A stretch of 17,589 bases of DNA, taken from Limosilactobacillus pulli. GTDB lineage: Bacteria; Bacillota; Bacilli; Lactobacillales; Lactobacillaceae. Positions 1 through 7,096 of the stretch are shown here, one piece after another. Within the stretch, counting starts at the first letter, position 1, and every line of letters starts with the position of its first letter. The stretch spans positions 1-17,589 of the forward strand of contig NZ_CANCWQ010000035.1 in assembly GCF_947381555.1 (NCBI RefSeq), given 5' to 3'. The notes below the pieces were generated by a model. That model was not told where the DNA came from, searched no databases, and worked only from the letters and a program-made list of their open reading frames with translations. Position numbers and translations under genes: made by a program.

Positions 1-87
1 GTTGTGACGACACCATTAAAGACCTTTATGGGTTTTTCTGTCCACTAAAATGTTCAACTTAAATTTTACAATCTGCCGAGGTAAAAA

Positions 88-801
88 ATGAATACACAAT
101 CAAATCAAGCCATCCAAACCAAGATTTTTGGGCACCGCGGCTACCCAGCCAAGTTCCCGGAAAACTCACTGGCCGGGTTTCGCTATGTGGTTGCCCATCA
201 GATTGATGGCGTTGAATTTGACGTTCATCTGACCAAAGATCAGATACCCGTGATTATGCATGATGAAACCATCAACCGAACGACTGACGGAACCGGTCGC
301 ATTGTTGACTACACATTGGCTGAACTGCGTAAGTTCAAGCTGGGCAACGGTGAGCCCATCCCTACTTTAGATGAGCTGCTGGACGTTTTTGAAAACCAAG
401 ATGTCTGGATTAATCTGGAATTTAAGACCGATAACATTGCCTATCAAGACATCGAAAAAATCGTAATGCCGCTGGTTAAAAAGCATCGACTCGTACATCC
501 CGTAATCTATTCATCATTTAATCTGCAAACGCTAAAGAACTGCATGCAGCTTGATGACAGACAAGACTATAACTGGCTAACCGAAAATGACGTACCAAAA
601 GCCCAAGAATTTATCAAAAAAGAACATCTGCATGGCATCCATCCTCACCACTACCAGGCTACGAATGCTACTCAGCGCATCTGGACCGTCAACGATGATC
701 AAGAAGCCCAGCAATTATTTGAAAAAAACGTTGCCGGCATTTTCACCAATCGTTTTGAAGACATGGTTCAGTTAAGAAAGAGCGTGCAGGCTGCCCAATA
801 A
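88..801 (+). CDS. Glycerophosphodiester phosphodiesterase (GDPD family)
   Basis: A 237-residue protein with the full single-domain GDPD fold signature. It should hydrolyse glycerophosphodiesters (deacylated phospholipids, or glycerol-phosphate polymer fragments) to glycerol-3-phosphate and an alcohol. Visible motifs: HRG at residues 16-18, PEN at 24-26, the metal and catalytic residues E43, D45 and H58 in the EFDV...MHD block, DGTG at 67-70, PTLDE at 92-96, LEFK at 110-113 (E111 a likely metal ligand), and the C-terminal WTVND strand. Length is normal for the bacterial cytosolic family. No signal peptide or membrane segment is seen, so it probably acts inside the cell. The ATG at 88 follows GAGG with a 6-nt gap. 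It stands alone as a plus-strand unit, convergent with the VIT genes, and ends at a strong terminator. The family is certain; the substrate is not. Confidence 0.93.
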   Translation: MNTQSNQAIQTKIFGHRGYPAKFPENSLAGFRYVVAHQIDGVEFDVHLTKDQIPVIMHDETINRTTDGTGRIVDYTLAELRKFKLGNGEPIPTLDELLDVFENQDVWINLEFKTDNIAYQDIEKIVMPLVKKHRLVHPVIYSSFNLQTLKNCMQLDDRQDYNWLTENDVPKAQEFIKKEHLHGIHPHHYQATNATQRIWTVNDDQEAQQLFEKNVAGIFTNRFEDMVQLRKSVQAAQ

Positions 802-806
802 CTGTT

Positions 807-845
807 AAAAGTCCTTGCTTCCAATCTGGAGGCAAGGACTTTTTA
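807..845 (+). terminator. Intrinsic terminator after the GDPD gene
   Basis: A 9-bp perfect stem (AGTCCTTGC 810-818 with GCAAGGACT 832-840) has T's after it and A's before it. It starts 6 nt after the stop codon. The flanking A run means it could also act on the opposite strand. Confidence 0.85.
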
Positions 846-871
846 GCTGTCGATTACATCAAAATTCAGAT

Positions 872-900
872 AAAAAAGTCCGAAACCCTCAGATTCCGGA
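872..900 (-). terminator. Intrinsic terminator of the VIT operon
   Basis: Read on the minus strand, TCCGGAAT pairs with GTTTCGGA (positions 900-893 with 886-879, two G-T pairs) around a 6-nt loop. CTTTTTT follows. It lies about 20 nt past the stop codon of the downstream VIT gene. Confidence 0.6.
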
Positions 901-919
901 TTGCTTTAACCAATCAAAT

Positions 920-1606
920 TTAAAACAGTCGACCAACGCAGTAGTGGATGATGACGGTAATGATCCCAATGATAATGTTACGTACGATGGCAATCTTAAC
1001 CAGACCATTGCCCAACTTGGAGCTGATAAACCCAGTCAGCGCACTGGTTAAGATTACTGCTAGAATCACTGCCTCCCAACGCCAGGCAACCGGTGCCAAA
1101 ACCATGGCCAACAATGGCAAAAGTCCCCCAGCTGCAGCTGCCGTCAGTGATGAAAAGGCTGCGTTCCAAGGATTCAGGTAGTGCCCCAGCTCAATATCAT
1201 ATTTAACGCGCACCACCGTCTGCAACGGCTTTTTATTCAGCAAATCCTTGGCAATTGCCGTGGCCGTAGCCTCACTGACCCCTTTTTCCATGTAGTGATC
1301 GCGAACCGCAATAACTTCACTTTGGAAATCATGCTTAAGCAGATACTCTTCATGCGCAACTGCCGATTTTTCGGTATCCTTTTGCGTCGAAACCGATGCA
1401 TACTCACCTGATGCCATGGAAAAGGCACAGGCCAATAAATCCGACAGACCAGCAATAAAAATCGTAAACTGATCAGTCGTGGCCGCCGCCACTGAGACCA
1501 GCACGCCAACCACGGTCAAAATTCCATCGTTGGCTCCCAGAACACCCGCTCGCAGCGTATTGAGCTTTTCTTGCATCGTCTGTTTGGGCTTTTTATTTTG
1601 TTCCAT
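920..1606 (-). CDS. VIT/CCC1-family (VIT1-like) membrane transporter, second gene of a tandem pair
   Basis: A 228-residue membrane protein of the VIT1/CCC1 family, known for moving Fe(II) or Mn(II) out of the cytosol. The N-terminal family signature LRAGVLGANDGI is at about residues 18-29. Two hydrophobic helices follow, then the conserved GEYASVSTQKD segment (about 67-78), a hydrophilic charged domain to about residue 135, and three C-terminal helices. That gives the usual five-helix layout. I prefer the ATG at 1606: an AAGGGG ribosome site sits 9 nt upstream, whereas an in-frame TTG at 1612 would be only 3 nt from it. The gene starts 15 nt after the stop of the paralogous gene at 1622-2302, so the two are surely co-transcribed. 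The charged domain has fewer acidic residues than that of the paralogue, hinting at different metal preference. Metal and direction cannot be read from sequence. Confidence 0.88.
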   Translation of the reverse strand: MEQNKKPKQTMQEKLNTLRAGVLGANDGILTVVGVLVSVAAATTDQFTIFIAGLSDLLACAFSMASGEYASVSTQKDTEKSAVAHEEYLLKHDFQSEVIAVRDHYMEKGVSEATATAIAKDLLNKKPLQTVVRVKYDIELGHYLNPWNAAFSSLTAAAAGGLLPLLAMVLAPVAWRWEAVILAVILTSALTGFISSKLGNGLVKIAIVRNIIIGIITVIIHYCVGRLF

Positions 1607-1621
1607 TATCAACTACCCCTT

Positions 1622-2302
1622 TCAACGTGCAAAAAGCTGACCAATCAGATACGTTACCAGCATCGTCAATAAACCGGATGCCACGTTGCGAACCACTGAC
1701 TTTAAACGATCGGACTTACCCAATACCGCCGCTAAATAACCAGTAATAATCAACGCAATCAAAACTGCAATAATTGTCGCCATGATTGCAATCTCATGGG
1801 GAAAGCTCATCACCGCAACCATTGGTAAAATCGAGCCCAATGGAAAAGCAATCAGTGAAGCAATTGCTGCCGCATAAGGACTGGTAAATTCTTTGGAGTT
1901 AAAGCCATAGCGTTCTTGAACAGCCGTTACCAGCGGATCTTCGCTCATCAGCTCTGCAGTGGCCTGCTGAGCTAGTTGCGGATCAATATCTTGGGCCAGG
2001 AACTTATTTTTAACATAATTAAATTCTCGATCATAGTCTTCTGATAGGCGTTCTTTTTCCTCAATCAACGCCATTTTTTGCGAGTCTTTTTCGGTCGAAA
2101 CCGAAACGTATTCCCCCATACACATTGAAATCGTTCCGGCCAAGCTGCCGGAAAGTCCTGAAATTAAAATAGCATGGGGATTGCTGGTCGCTGCCGCCAC
2201 CCCAATAACGATCCCGGCAACTGAAATGATGCCGTCATTGGCACCCATGACACTGGCTCGCAGCACATTGATCTTTTGTGCCAGCGACATTTTCTTTTTC
2301 AT
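1622..2302 (-). CDS. VIT/CCC1-family (VIT1-like) membrane transporter, first gene of the pair
   Basis: A 226-residue paralogue of the downstream gene with the same architecture. GANDG is at residues 20-24, two N-terminal helices follow, then MGEYVSVSTEKD (about 62-73), an acidic central domain rich in E and D (about 74-140), and three C-terminal helices. In the VIT1 family the region between helices 2 and 3 carries glutamates that bind the metal before transport. This copy keeps many acidic residues there, for example the EEKERLSEDYDREF stretch. The start is clear: AAGAGGA lies 8 nt before the ATG. A good promoter (TTGTTG-N16-TATAAT) lies just upstream, so this gene leads the operon. Likely role: Fe or Mn export, inferred from the family only. 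Confidence 0.88.
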   Translation of the reverse strand: MKKKMSLAQKINVLRASVMGANDGIISVAGIVIGVAAATSNPHAILISGLSGSLAGTISMCMGEYVSVSTEKDSQKMALIEEKERLSEDYDREFNYVKNKFLAQDIDPQLAQQATAELMSEDPLVTAVQERYGFNSKEFTSPYAAAIASLIAFPLGSILPMVAVMSFPHEIAIMATIIAVLIALIITGYLAAVLGKSDRLKSVVRNVASGLLTMLVTYLIGQLFAR

Positions 2303-2337
2303 TAGCCAGTCCTCTTTTCTTGTTTTAGTTTAGAATC

Positions 2338-2365
2338 ATTATAACATAGAATCGAGAACCAACAA
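2338..2365 (-). promoter_or_regulatory. Sigma-A-type promoter of the VIT operon
   Basis: On the minus strand TTGTTG (2365-2360) and a perfect TATAAT (2343-2338) are separated by 16 nt. They lie 36 nt upstream of the ATG, between the stress-protein terminator and the first VIT gene. Confidence 0.65.
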
Positions 2366-2391
2366 GTTTTTTATTTTTCAACATCACAATA

Positions 2392-2435
2392 TAAAAAGCA
2401 AGCCAGTGCCAAAATCAGCACTAGTCTTGCCTTTT
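2392..2435 (-). terminator. Intrinsic terminator after the universal stress protein gene
   Basis: On the minus strand GCAAG-act-AGTGC pairs with GCACT-gg-CTTGC around an 8-nt loop (stem arms 2430-2418 and 2409-2398). CTTTTTATA follows. It separates the stress gene from the VIT operon promoter, so the two are separate units. Confidence 0.85.
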
Positions 2436-2467
2436 GACGATCAGCAGCGACATTTTTGCTCAGCTGA

Positions 2468-2944
2468 CTATTCGTAATGCTTGACCTCATCGGTACGAAT
2501 AACGAATACGGAGGTTCCAGAATGCTTAACCATGTAAGAGGCTTGAGAGCCAACCGTATTACGATTGCCATTCTTGCCGATTGAGCCAATAATCAGCAGA
2601 TCCGGCTTGAATTCAGGGATAACGTGATTGCAGATCCGTTCAGCAGGACGATCACCTTGATCAACAATGGCCGTAATCTTTTTAGGATCTACGCCATAGT
2701 CGATGGCTGCCTGGACGTAGTCGTTTAGGCGGCTGCGCAGTTCATCTTCCGTACTGTGAACGTAGTCTTTATCTAACACCTGGTAGATGTTGACACGATT
2801 AGTCTCCAGAATTGAAACGATTCCGATCTCGGATCCATCACGCTTAGCCTTATCAACGGCATATGAAAAAGCAGCCCGGGCGTCAGGCGCATCGTCAACC
2901 CCGACGAGAATCTTTTTGAATTTCTTTGGCTTAATGTCGAACAA
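2468..2944 (-). CDS. Universal stress protein (UspA family)
   Basis: A 158-residue single-domain Usp protein, normal in length. It starts with the typical first strand KKILVGVDDAPDARAAF and has the C-terminal nucleotide-loop region GSIGKNGNRNTVGSQAS followed by the last strand TSVFVIR. The family's ATP-binding pattern is G-2X-G-9X-G(S/T). Here only 8 residues lie between the second and third glycines, so ATP binding should not be assumed. The start is a TTG at 2944, chosen because AGAGGAG lies 8 nt upstream and no ATG occurs in frame until deep in the domain. It is divergent from the multicopper oxidase gene and ends at its own terminator. Usp proteins modulate survival under stress, usually as dimers in the cytosol. 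No specific partner can be named. Confidence 0.9.
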   Translation of the reverse strand: MFDIKPKKFKKILVGVDDAPDARAAFSYAVDKAKRDGSEIGIVSILETNRVNIYQVLDKDYVHSTEDELRSRLNDYVQAAIDYGVDPKKITAIVDQGDRPAERICNHVIPEFKPDLLIIGSIGKNGNRNTVGSQASYMVKHSGTSVFVIRTDEVKHYE

Positions 2945-3021
2945 ACTAACGACTCCTCTCTTAGATAAAAACCGACTCCACTCGCCGGTACTGACTGATG
3001 TTCATTAACTCATCTATGTCT

Positions 3022-3049
3022 ATGTTACTACATTTGCCGGCTTTGTAAA
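3022..3049 (-). promoter_or_regulatory. Possible promoter of the universal stress protein gene
   Basis: On the minus strand TTTACA (3049-3044) and TAACAT (3027-3022) are 16 nt apart, about 80 nt before the TTG start. Both boxes deviate from consensus, so this is a suggestion only. Confidence 0.3.
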
Positions 3050-3114
3050 CTCAATTTTTTAGACATACCTAAATATTATTTAATGATATATAAAACGTCT
3101 ATCGTTTAATTCAG

Positions 3115-3142
3115 TTTAATTAATTTCTAATTGCGGTATAAT
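3115..3142 (+). promoter_or_regulatory. Promoter of the multicopper oxidase gene
   Basis: A perfect TATAAT lies at 3137-3142, 38 nt before the ATG. The best -35 is a weak TTTAAT at 3115-3120 with a 16-nt spacer. An inverted repeat AAACG-N5-CGTTT at 3093-3107 sits just upstream and could be an activator or repressor site. A weak -35 would fit an activated promoter. Confidence 0.5.
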
Positions 3143-3180
3143 ACTTTTGAAAACGTATTCAATTAAGGGAGGTTATTGAC

Positions 3181-4719
3181 ATGAACGACCAAGAACTCAT
3201 TCAAGACTACTTTTACAATGAAGCTGCATTTGACTATCATGACCGTGCATATATTCCGCTAAAGGTTGCCGATGCTCCCGCACAACCGCTGCGGATCCCC
3301 GAGATTTTAAAACCAGATCAAGAGACCGCTACCGATGTCTACTATACAATCACCGCACAAACTGGTGCCATTCAGCTTCTGCCCGGCGAAAAGACCAAAA
3401 CCTGGGGCTACAACGGGCCGCTACTTGGCAAGACCGTGATCTTTAAAGACGGTCAGACCGTCCATATTCATTACATCAACGATCTGCCCGAAGTCACCAC
3501 CTTCCACTGGCATGGACTGGCAATTCCGGGACCAATTGAAGACGGTGGCTGTCATGCTCCGGTTTATCCCGGCCAAACCAGAGATGTTGAATTTACCATT
3601 CATCAGCCAGCGGCCTTCGTCTGGCTGCACGCCCATCCCTGTCCATCAACGGCCGAGCAGGTCTGGCATGGACTGGCTGGCGGCGCGATCGTTCAAGATC
3701 AGCATGAATCCCAATTGCCCTTGCCACGCAATTACGGCATCGATGATATTCCCGTAATCTTACAGGATCGCCATTTTCACGAAAACAATCAATGGGATTA
3801 CCGAAAGGACTATGATCCAGATGGTATCTTGGGACCAACACCAATGATCAACGGTACGATCAACCCTTACTTTGACGTTACTACTCAAAAAGTAAGACTG
3901 CGCTTTTTAAACGGTGCCAATCGTCGCGAATGGCGGCTGCACTTTAGTGATGAGCTACCGTTTACTCAGATTGCCGGTGATCTCTCATTGCTGCCAAAGC
4001 CATTAAAAATGAACAAGCTGATGCTGACATGTGCAGAACGGGCTGAAATCATCGTTGACTTTGGTAAATATCAGCCTGGCGATGAGGTTGTGCTCTATTC
4101 CGATAACACACCGCTTTTACACTTCCGGATTCACGAATTCAAGCCGGATTACACCAAGCTGCCAGACATCTTGTTTGAGACGCCTAATCCAGCCGTTTCA
4201 CCAGAAATGCCGATTCATTATGTAACCTTAGATGGCATGGATGAGGCGGTAGCCATGAATGGCAAAAAATTCAAGATGGATCGCATCGACTACCAAATGC
4301 CAATGCACAAGGTTCAGCTCTGGGATATTGAAAACACCAACCATGCTCCAGGTATGATTCACCCATATCATATGCATGGAACTGGTTTTGTCACGGTATC
4401 GCGCGATGGTCATGCCCCAAATCCAAATGAATTGGGGTTAAAAGATACGATTGCCATCAATCCAAGCGAGCATGTCTTAATCAAGGTATGGTTCGATGTA
4501 CCGGGCGTCTTTATGTACCATTGTCATATTCTGGAACATGAGGACGGGGGAATGATGGCCCAAATGAAAGTCATTGATCCAAACGATCCCGACAAGCACT
4601 ATCATCTGATGGATCACATGACTTTGATGCGGGCATTTGCTGAAGAGCGCCACATACCGATAAATAAGCTTTGGCTGGGCGGTATGGATTCCTACCGTAA
4701 GATGGGTGAGGAAATGTAA
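3181..4719 (+). CDS. Multicopper oxidase (CueO/laccase-like), leaderless
   Basis: A 512-residue three-cupredoxin multicopper oxidase with every copper ligand motif present: HWHG at 109-112, HAH at 150-152, HPYHMHG at 394-400, and HCHILEHEDGGMM at 447-459. This supplies the type 1 cysteine C448, flanking histidines H447, H449 and H453, and axial methionine M458 in the CueO-like spacing. Such enzymes couple one-electron oxidation of metals, phenols or amines to reduction of oxygen to water. There is no signal peptide or Tat motif at the N-terminus, so it is predicted to be cytosolic, unlike CueO. The start is firm: AAGGGAGG lies 8 nt before the ATG. It is a single-gene unit, divergent from the Usp gene and ending at a terminator shared with uppP. 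Metal-oxidase activity would fit the nearby VIT genes, but that link is inference. Some lactobacillus relatives are reported to oxidise biogenic amines. Confidence 0.94.
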   Translation: MNDQELIQDYFYNEAAFDYHDRAYIPLKVADAPAQPLRIPEILKPDQETATDVYYTITAQTGAIQLLPGEKTKTWGYNGPLLGKTVIFKDGQTVHIHYINDLPEVTTFHWHGLAIPGPIEDGGCHAPVYPGQTRDVEFTIHQPAAFVWLHAHPCPSTAEQVWHGLAGGAIVQDQHESQLPLPRNYGIDDIPVILQDRHFHENNQWDYRKDYDPDGILGPTPMINGTINPYFDVTTQKVRLRFLNGANRREWRLHFSDELPFTQIAGDLSLLPKPLKMNKLMLTCAERAEIIVDFGKYQPGDEVVLYSDNTPLLHFRIHEFKPDYTKLPDILFETPNPAVSPEMPIHYVTLDGMDEAVAMNGKKFKMDRIDYQMPMHKVQLWDIENTNHAPGMIHPYHMHGTGFVTVSRDGHAPNPNELGLKDTIAINPSEHVLIKVWFDVPGVFMYHCHILEHEDGGMMAQMKVIDPNDPDKHYHLMDHMTLMRAFAEERHIPINKLWLGGMDSYRKMGEEM

Positions 4720-4754
4720 TCAATTTCCCAGGAAATCACTCAATATTTTCTGAC

Positions 4755-4800
4755 TAAAAAGGCACTGCATAAGGCTAATTGCCCCAAGCAGTGCTTTTTA
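4755..4800. terminator. Bidirectional terminator between the multicopper oxidase gene and uppP
   Basis: The stem GCACTGC (4762-4768) pairs with GCAGTGC (4788-4794). It is flanked by AAAAAG on the left and CTTTTTA on the right, so it can terminate transcripts from both sides. It directly abuts the uppP stop codon. Confidence 0.85.
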
Positions 4801-5655
4801 TTACTTCAAAACCAGGAAATAAAGCAAGACGATTAAGCCAAGGATAATCCGATACCACCCAAATACCTTGAAGTCGTGCTTTTTGATGTAGTGCATCAAG
4901 AACTTAATGACAATGATTGATGAGACAAATGCCGTGATCAAACCGACTGCCATGATCCAAAACTCCATCGAGGTAAAAGTCAGCCCGAACTTGAGCAGCT
5001 TAAACAAAGCCGCCCCAAACATGACTGGAATTGCCAAGAAGAAGGTATACTCAGCAGCAACCGTTCGTGATACCCCTAACAGCAAGGCCCCGACAATCGT
5101 TGCCCCCGAACGGCTGGTACCAGGGAAAACCGCTGCAATCAGCTGGAAGAAGCCAATCATAATGGCCATGTTGTATGAGATCTCAGCAATTGAATTGGCC
5201 TTGGCCTTTTTACCCTTGTGAACGGTTTCGATCCAAATAAAGGCGACCCCGAAAACAATCAAGGCAATTGCAACGCTGACTGGGTTATAAAAGAGCCGTT
5301 CAAAGGTATCGTTAAAGGCAACCCCGATGATCCCGGCTGGCAGACAAGAGATAAAGATCTTGACCCACATGATCATAATATCTTTATCAATGTAGCGCCA
5401 GATCCCCTTTGGCGCATCGATCCCTACTGCCTGACTGTGGTGGAATGGCCAGATGCGCTTCCAATAGATCACGACAACAGCCATAATTGCACCTAATTGG
5501 ATGACCACCTCAAACATGCTGTAAAACGATTTGGACACGTCCAGTTTAACGAACTGGTCCAACAAAATCATATGTCCGGTACTGCTGATTGGCAGCCATT
5601 CGGTGATCCCTTCCACAAGCCCGAAAATAAAGGACTTGATCAATTCAATTATCAT
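4801..5655 (-). CDS. uppP: Undecaprenyl-diphosphate phosphatase (UppP/BacA)
   Basis: An integral membrane enzyme of about 284 residues that dephosphorylates undecaprenyl diphosphate to the monophosphate carrier used for peptidoglycan and other wall polymers. It commonly confers low-level bacitracin resistance. Both family signatures are present: EGITEWLPISSTGHM at about residues 15-29, and PGTSRSGATI starting at P178, which includes the catalytic arginine. Several hydrophobic helices fill the rest. I chose the ATG at 5655. The alternative ATG at 5667 directly touches the AAAGG sequence, leaving no spacing, while 5655 has it 11 nt upstream and gives the usual distance to the first motif. It lies about 80 nt downstream of the CPBP gene on the same strand. 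No clear terminator separates them, so read-through is possible. Confidence 0.95.
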   Translation of the reverse strand: MIIELIKSFIFGLVEGITEWLPISSTGHMILLDQFVKLDVSKSFYSMFEVVIQLGAIMAVVVIYWKRIWPFHHSQAVGIDAPKGIWRYIDKDIMIMWVKIFISCLPAGIIGVAFNDTFERLFYNPVSVAIALIVFGVAFIWIETVHKGKKAKANSIAEISYNMAIMIGFFQLIAAVFPGTSRSGATIVGALLLGVSRTVAAEYTFFLAIPVMFGAALFKLLKFGLTFTSMEFWIMAVGLITAFVSSIIVIKFLMHYIKKHDFKVFGWYRIILGLIVLLYFLVLK

Positions 5656-5736
5656 TAAGTTAAACATCCTTTCAAAAATCGCTGTTTATAATGATAAACT
5701 TTTTTTATGATTTAATATAGGGTCTTTACCAAAACT

Positions 5737-6948
5737 TCACATTCTAAAATCAAACGAGAAATCAAAATGTTGATGATCACCGGTAAAGCGATCGGCATGC
5801 CGTTCCATAACCACGCGCCGATTACCAAACATCATCCATAAGGCAATACCGGCAAAATACAGAAACTCAATTGCCAGCACAATCCAATCAGCCGTGCTGG
5901 TGCTGCCGACGATCGTTTCATGATGCGTTAGACAAAAGATCGCTGCATCGATAAAGAAGTGCATCAGCATTGTCAGCCATAATTGTCCCGTGTACAGATA
6001 GACCACGGCCAAATAAAGTCCCAAACCGATTGCAAAGATCATCTGCAGAATCGTCACGTCCCATTTTTGCACGGCAGCATTTGGCAGATGCAGCAGTCCA
6101 AAACAGAGTGCGCTCAAACCTATCGCAATCGGTACACGCTGCGTCAGATTACGACAGGCATAAAGCAGCGCGCCTAAAATTCCAAAACGGCAAAGCGTCT
6201 CTTCAGCAATTCCTGCTTCCAGAGCCGTCAAGACTAAACGCCGATTCCATTGAACGTGAAAATCAAACTGCAGCCAACCGGTTTGGAAAATATCAAATGC
6301 CAAATAAATTACATAAACAGCTAGCAGAACGCTCATTACCCACCAGCTCCAGCCAGTACCAAACGTCGGTATCAAACCTGGCCATGACAAATGCCAGGCT
6401 CGCATCAAAACCGTTACCGAAACAAAAAATGCCAAGGCACCCCAAAAGCCGGTTTCGATAAACTCCTTAAACAGCTGTGGCTGAATAAACTTATCGGGTA
6501 AAAAGTACTGCATCATCATAACCGTTGTCATAAACAGATAGATTAAAAAGATGATGCGAGCGACCACGTTTTCCATCTGACCGCCAATCTCACTGGCAAA
6601 CGGCGCAAACATGATCAGATAGTATAACAGTGTTACGGCAATTACGCCCCGTGCCGGCAGATGCAGCCGCACGATGATCTCTCTGGTGACGGTTCCCCAC
6701 AGCATGATCAGCATGACTGGCTGCAGCATAGTCTGTAAAAGCACATCGACAACCTGCAGCCAGCGCGGTACATGAGTAGCAGCCGTAATCATCAGTCCCT
6801 CCAAGGCAACCAGCGCCAAAACGAATACCAATAACCGGATTCCGCGTCCCATAATCAAGACGTTCCACCAAGCAACGGCAATCAAGAAAATTAAAGCGCC
6901 AACCAACTGGGCCTGATACCAGATGTGAAGATAGTCTCTCCCTGACAT
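5737..6948 (-). CDS. CPBP-family intramembrane glutamic endopeptidase (Abi/CAAX protease-like)
   Basis: A 403-residue polytopic membrane protein. The C-terminal half carries the CPBP (formerly Abi/CAAX) protease signature: EExxxR at E249, E250 and R254, FGLLH at 283-287, and HFFID at 330-334. These match the three conserved motifs expected for a membrane-embedded protease active site. The N-terminal half (residues 1 to about 200) is an additional array of hydrophobic helices, which makes it longer than the minimal family. The ATG at 6948 is chosen because GGAGG is 7 nt upstream; an in-frame TTG at 6951 is too close. In lactobacilli such proteins are often linked to bacteriocin processing or self-immunity, but no bacteriocin gene is visible here. 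uppP follows on the same strand, suggesting an envelope-related role. The substrate is unknown. Confidence 0.85.
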   Translation of the reverse strand: MSGRDYLHIWYQAQLVGALIFLIAVAWWNVLIMGRGIRLLVFVLALVALEGLMITAATHVPRWLQVVDVLLQTMLQPVMLIMLWGTVTREIIVRLHLPARGVIAVTLLYYLIMFAPFASEIGGQMENVVARIIFLIYLFMTTVMMMQYFLPDKFIQPQLFKEFIETGFWGALAFFVSVTVLMRAWHLSWPGLIPTFGTGWSWWVMSVLLAVYVIYLAFDIFQTGWLQFDFHVQWNRRLVLTALEAGIAEETLCRFGILGALLYACRNLTQRVPIAIGLSALCFGLLHLPNAAVQKWDVTILQMIFAIGLGLYLAVVYLYTGQLWLTMLMHFFIDAAIFCLTHHETIVGSTSTADWIVLAIEFLYFAGIALWMMFGNRRVVMERHADRFTGDHQHFDFSFDFRM

Positions 6949-7051
6949 CAAAAAGCCTCCTTAAATAATGAAAACAAAAATAATTACAGCTTTCATAATA
7001 CCAGAGGGTTGCCGATTGATTAAGCCTGGAATCAAAAAAGCCGGCGTTATT

Positions 7052-7087
7052 TTAAAAATAAAAAGCCCGTCTTGCAGACGAACTTTT
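7052..7087 (-). terminator. Intrinsic terminator after the RNase J gene
   Basis: On the minus strand AAGTTCGTCT pairs with AGACGGGCTT (7085-7076 with 7072-7063, two G-T pairs) around a 3-nt TGC-type loop. TTTATTTTT follows. It lies 10 nt past the stop codon. Confidence 0.8.
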
Positions 7088-7096
7088 ATCAATCGG

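Noticed and set aside
1..87. A promoter or gene end before the GDPD gene
   Set aside because: Only weak boxes (TTGTGA, TACAAT) without properly spaced partners were found, and no open frame with coding character enters from the left edge.
5668..5736. Inverted repeat GTTTAT-N4-ATAAAC upstream of uppP as a terminator or operator
   Set aside because: The stem is only 6 bp of A/T-rich sequence with no T run, and no consensus promoter overlaps it convincingly.
5700..6460. Open frames on the plus strand opposite the CPBP gene (for example 5970-6461)
   Set aside because: They are shadows of a gene with clear catalytic motifs and a good ribosome site. They have no ribosome site or recognisable domain.
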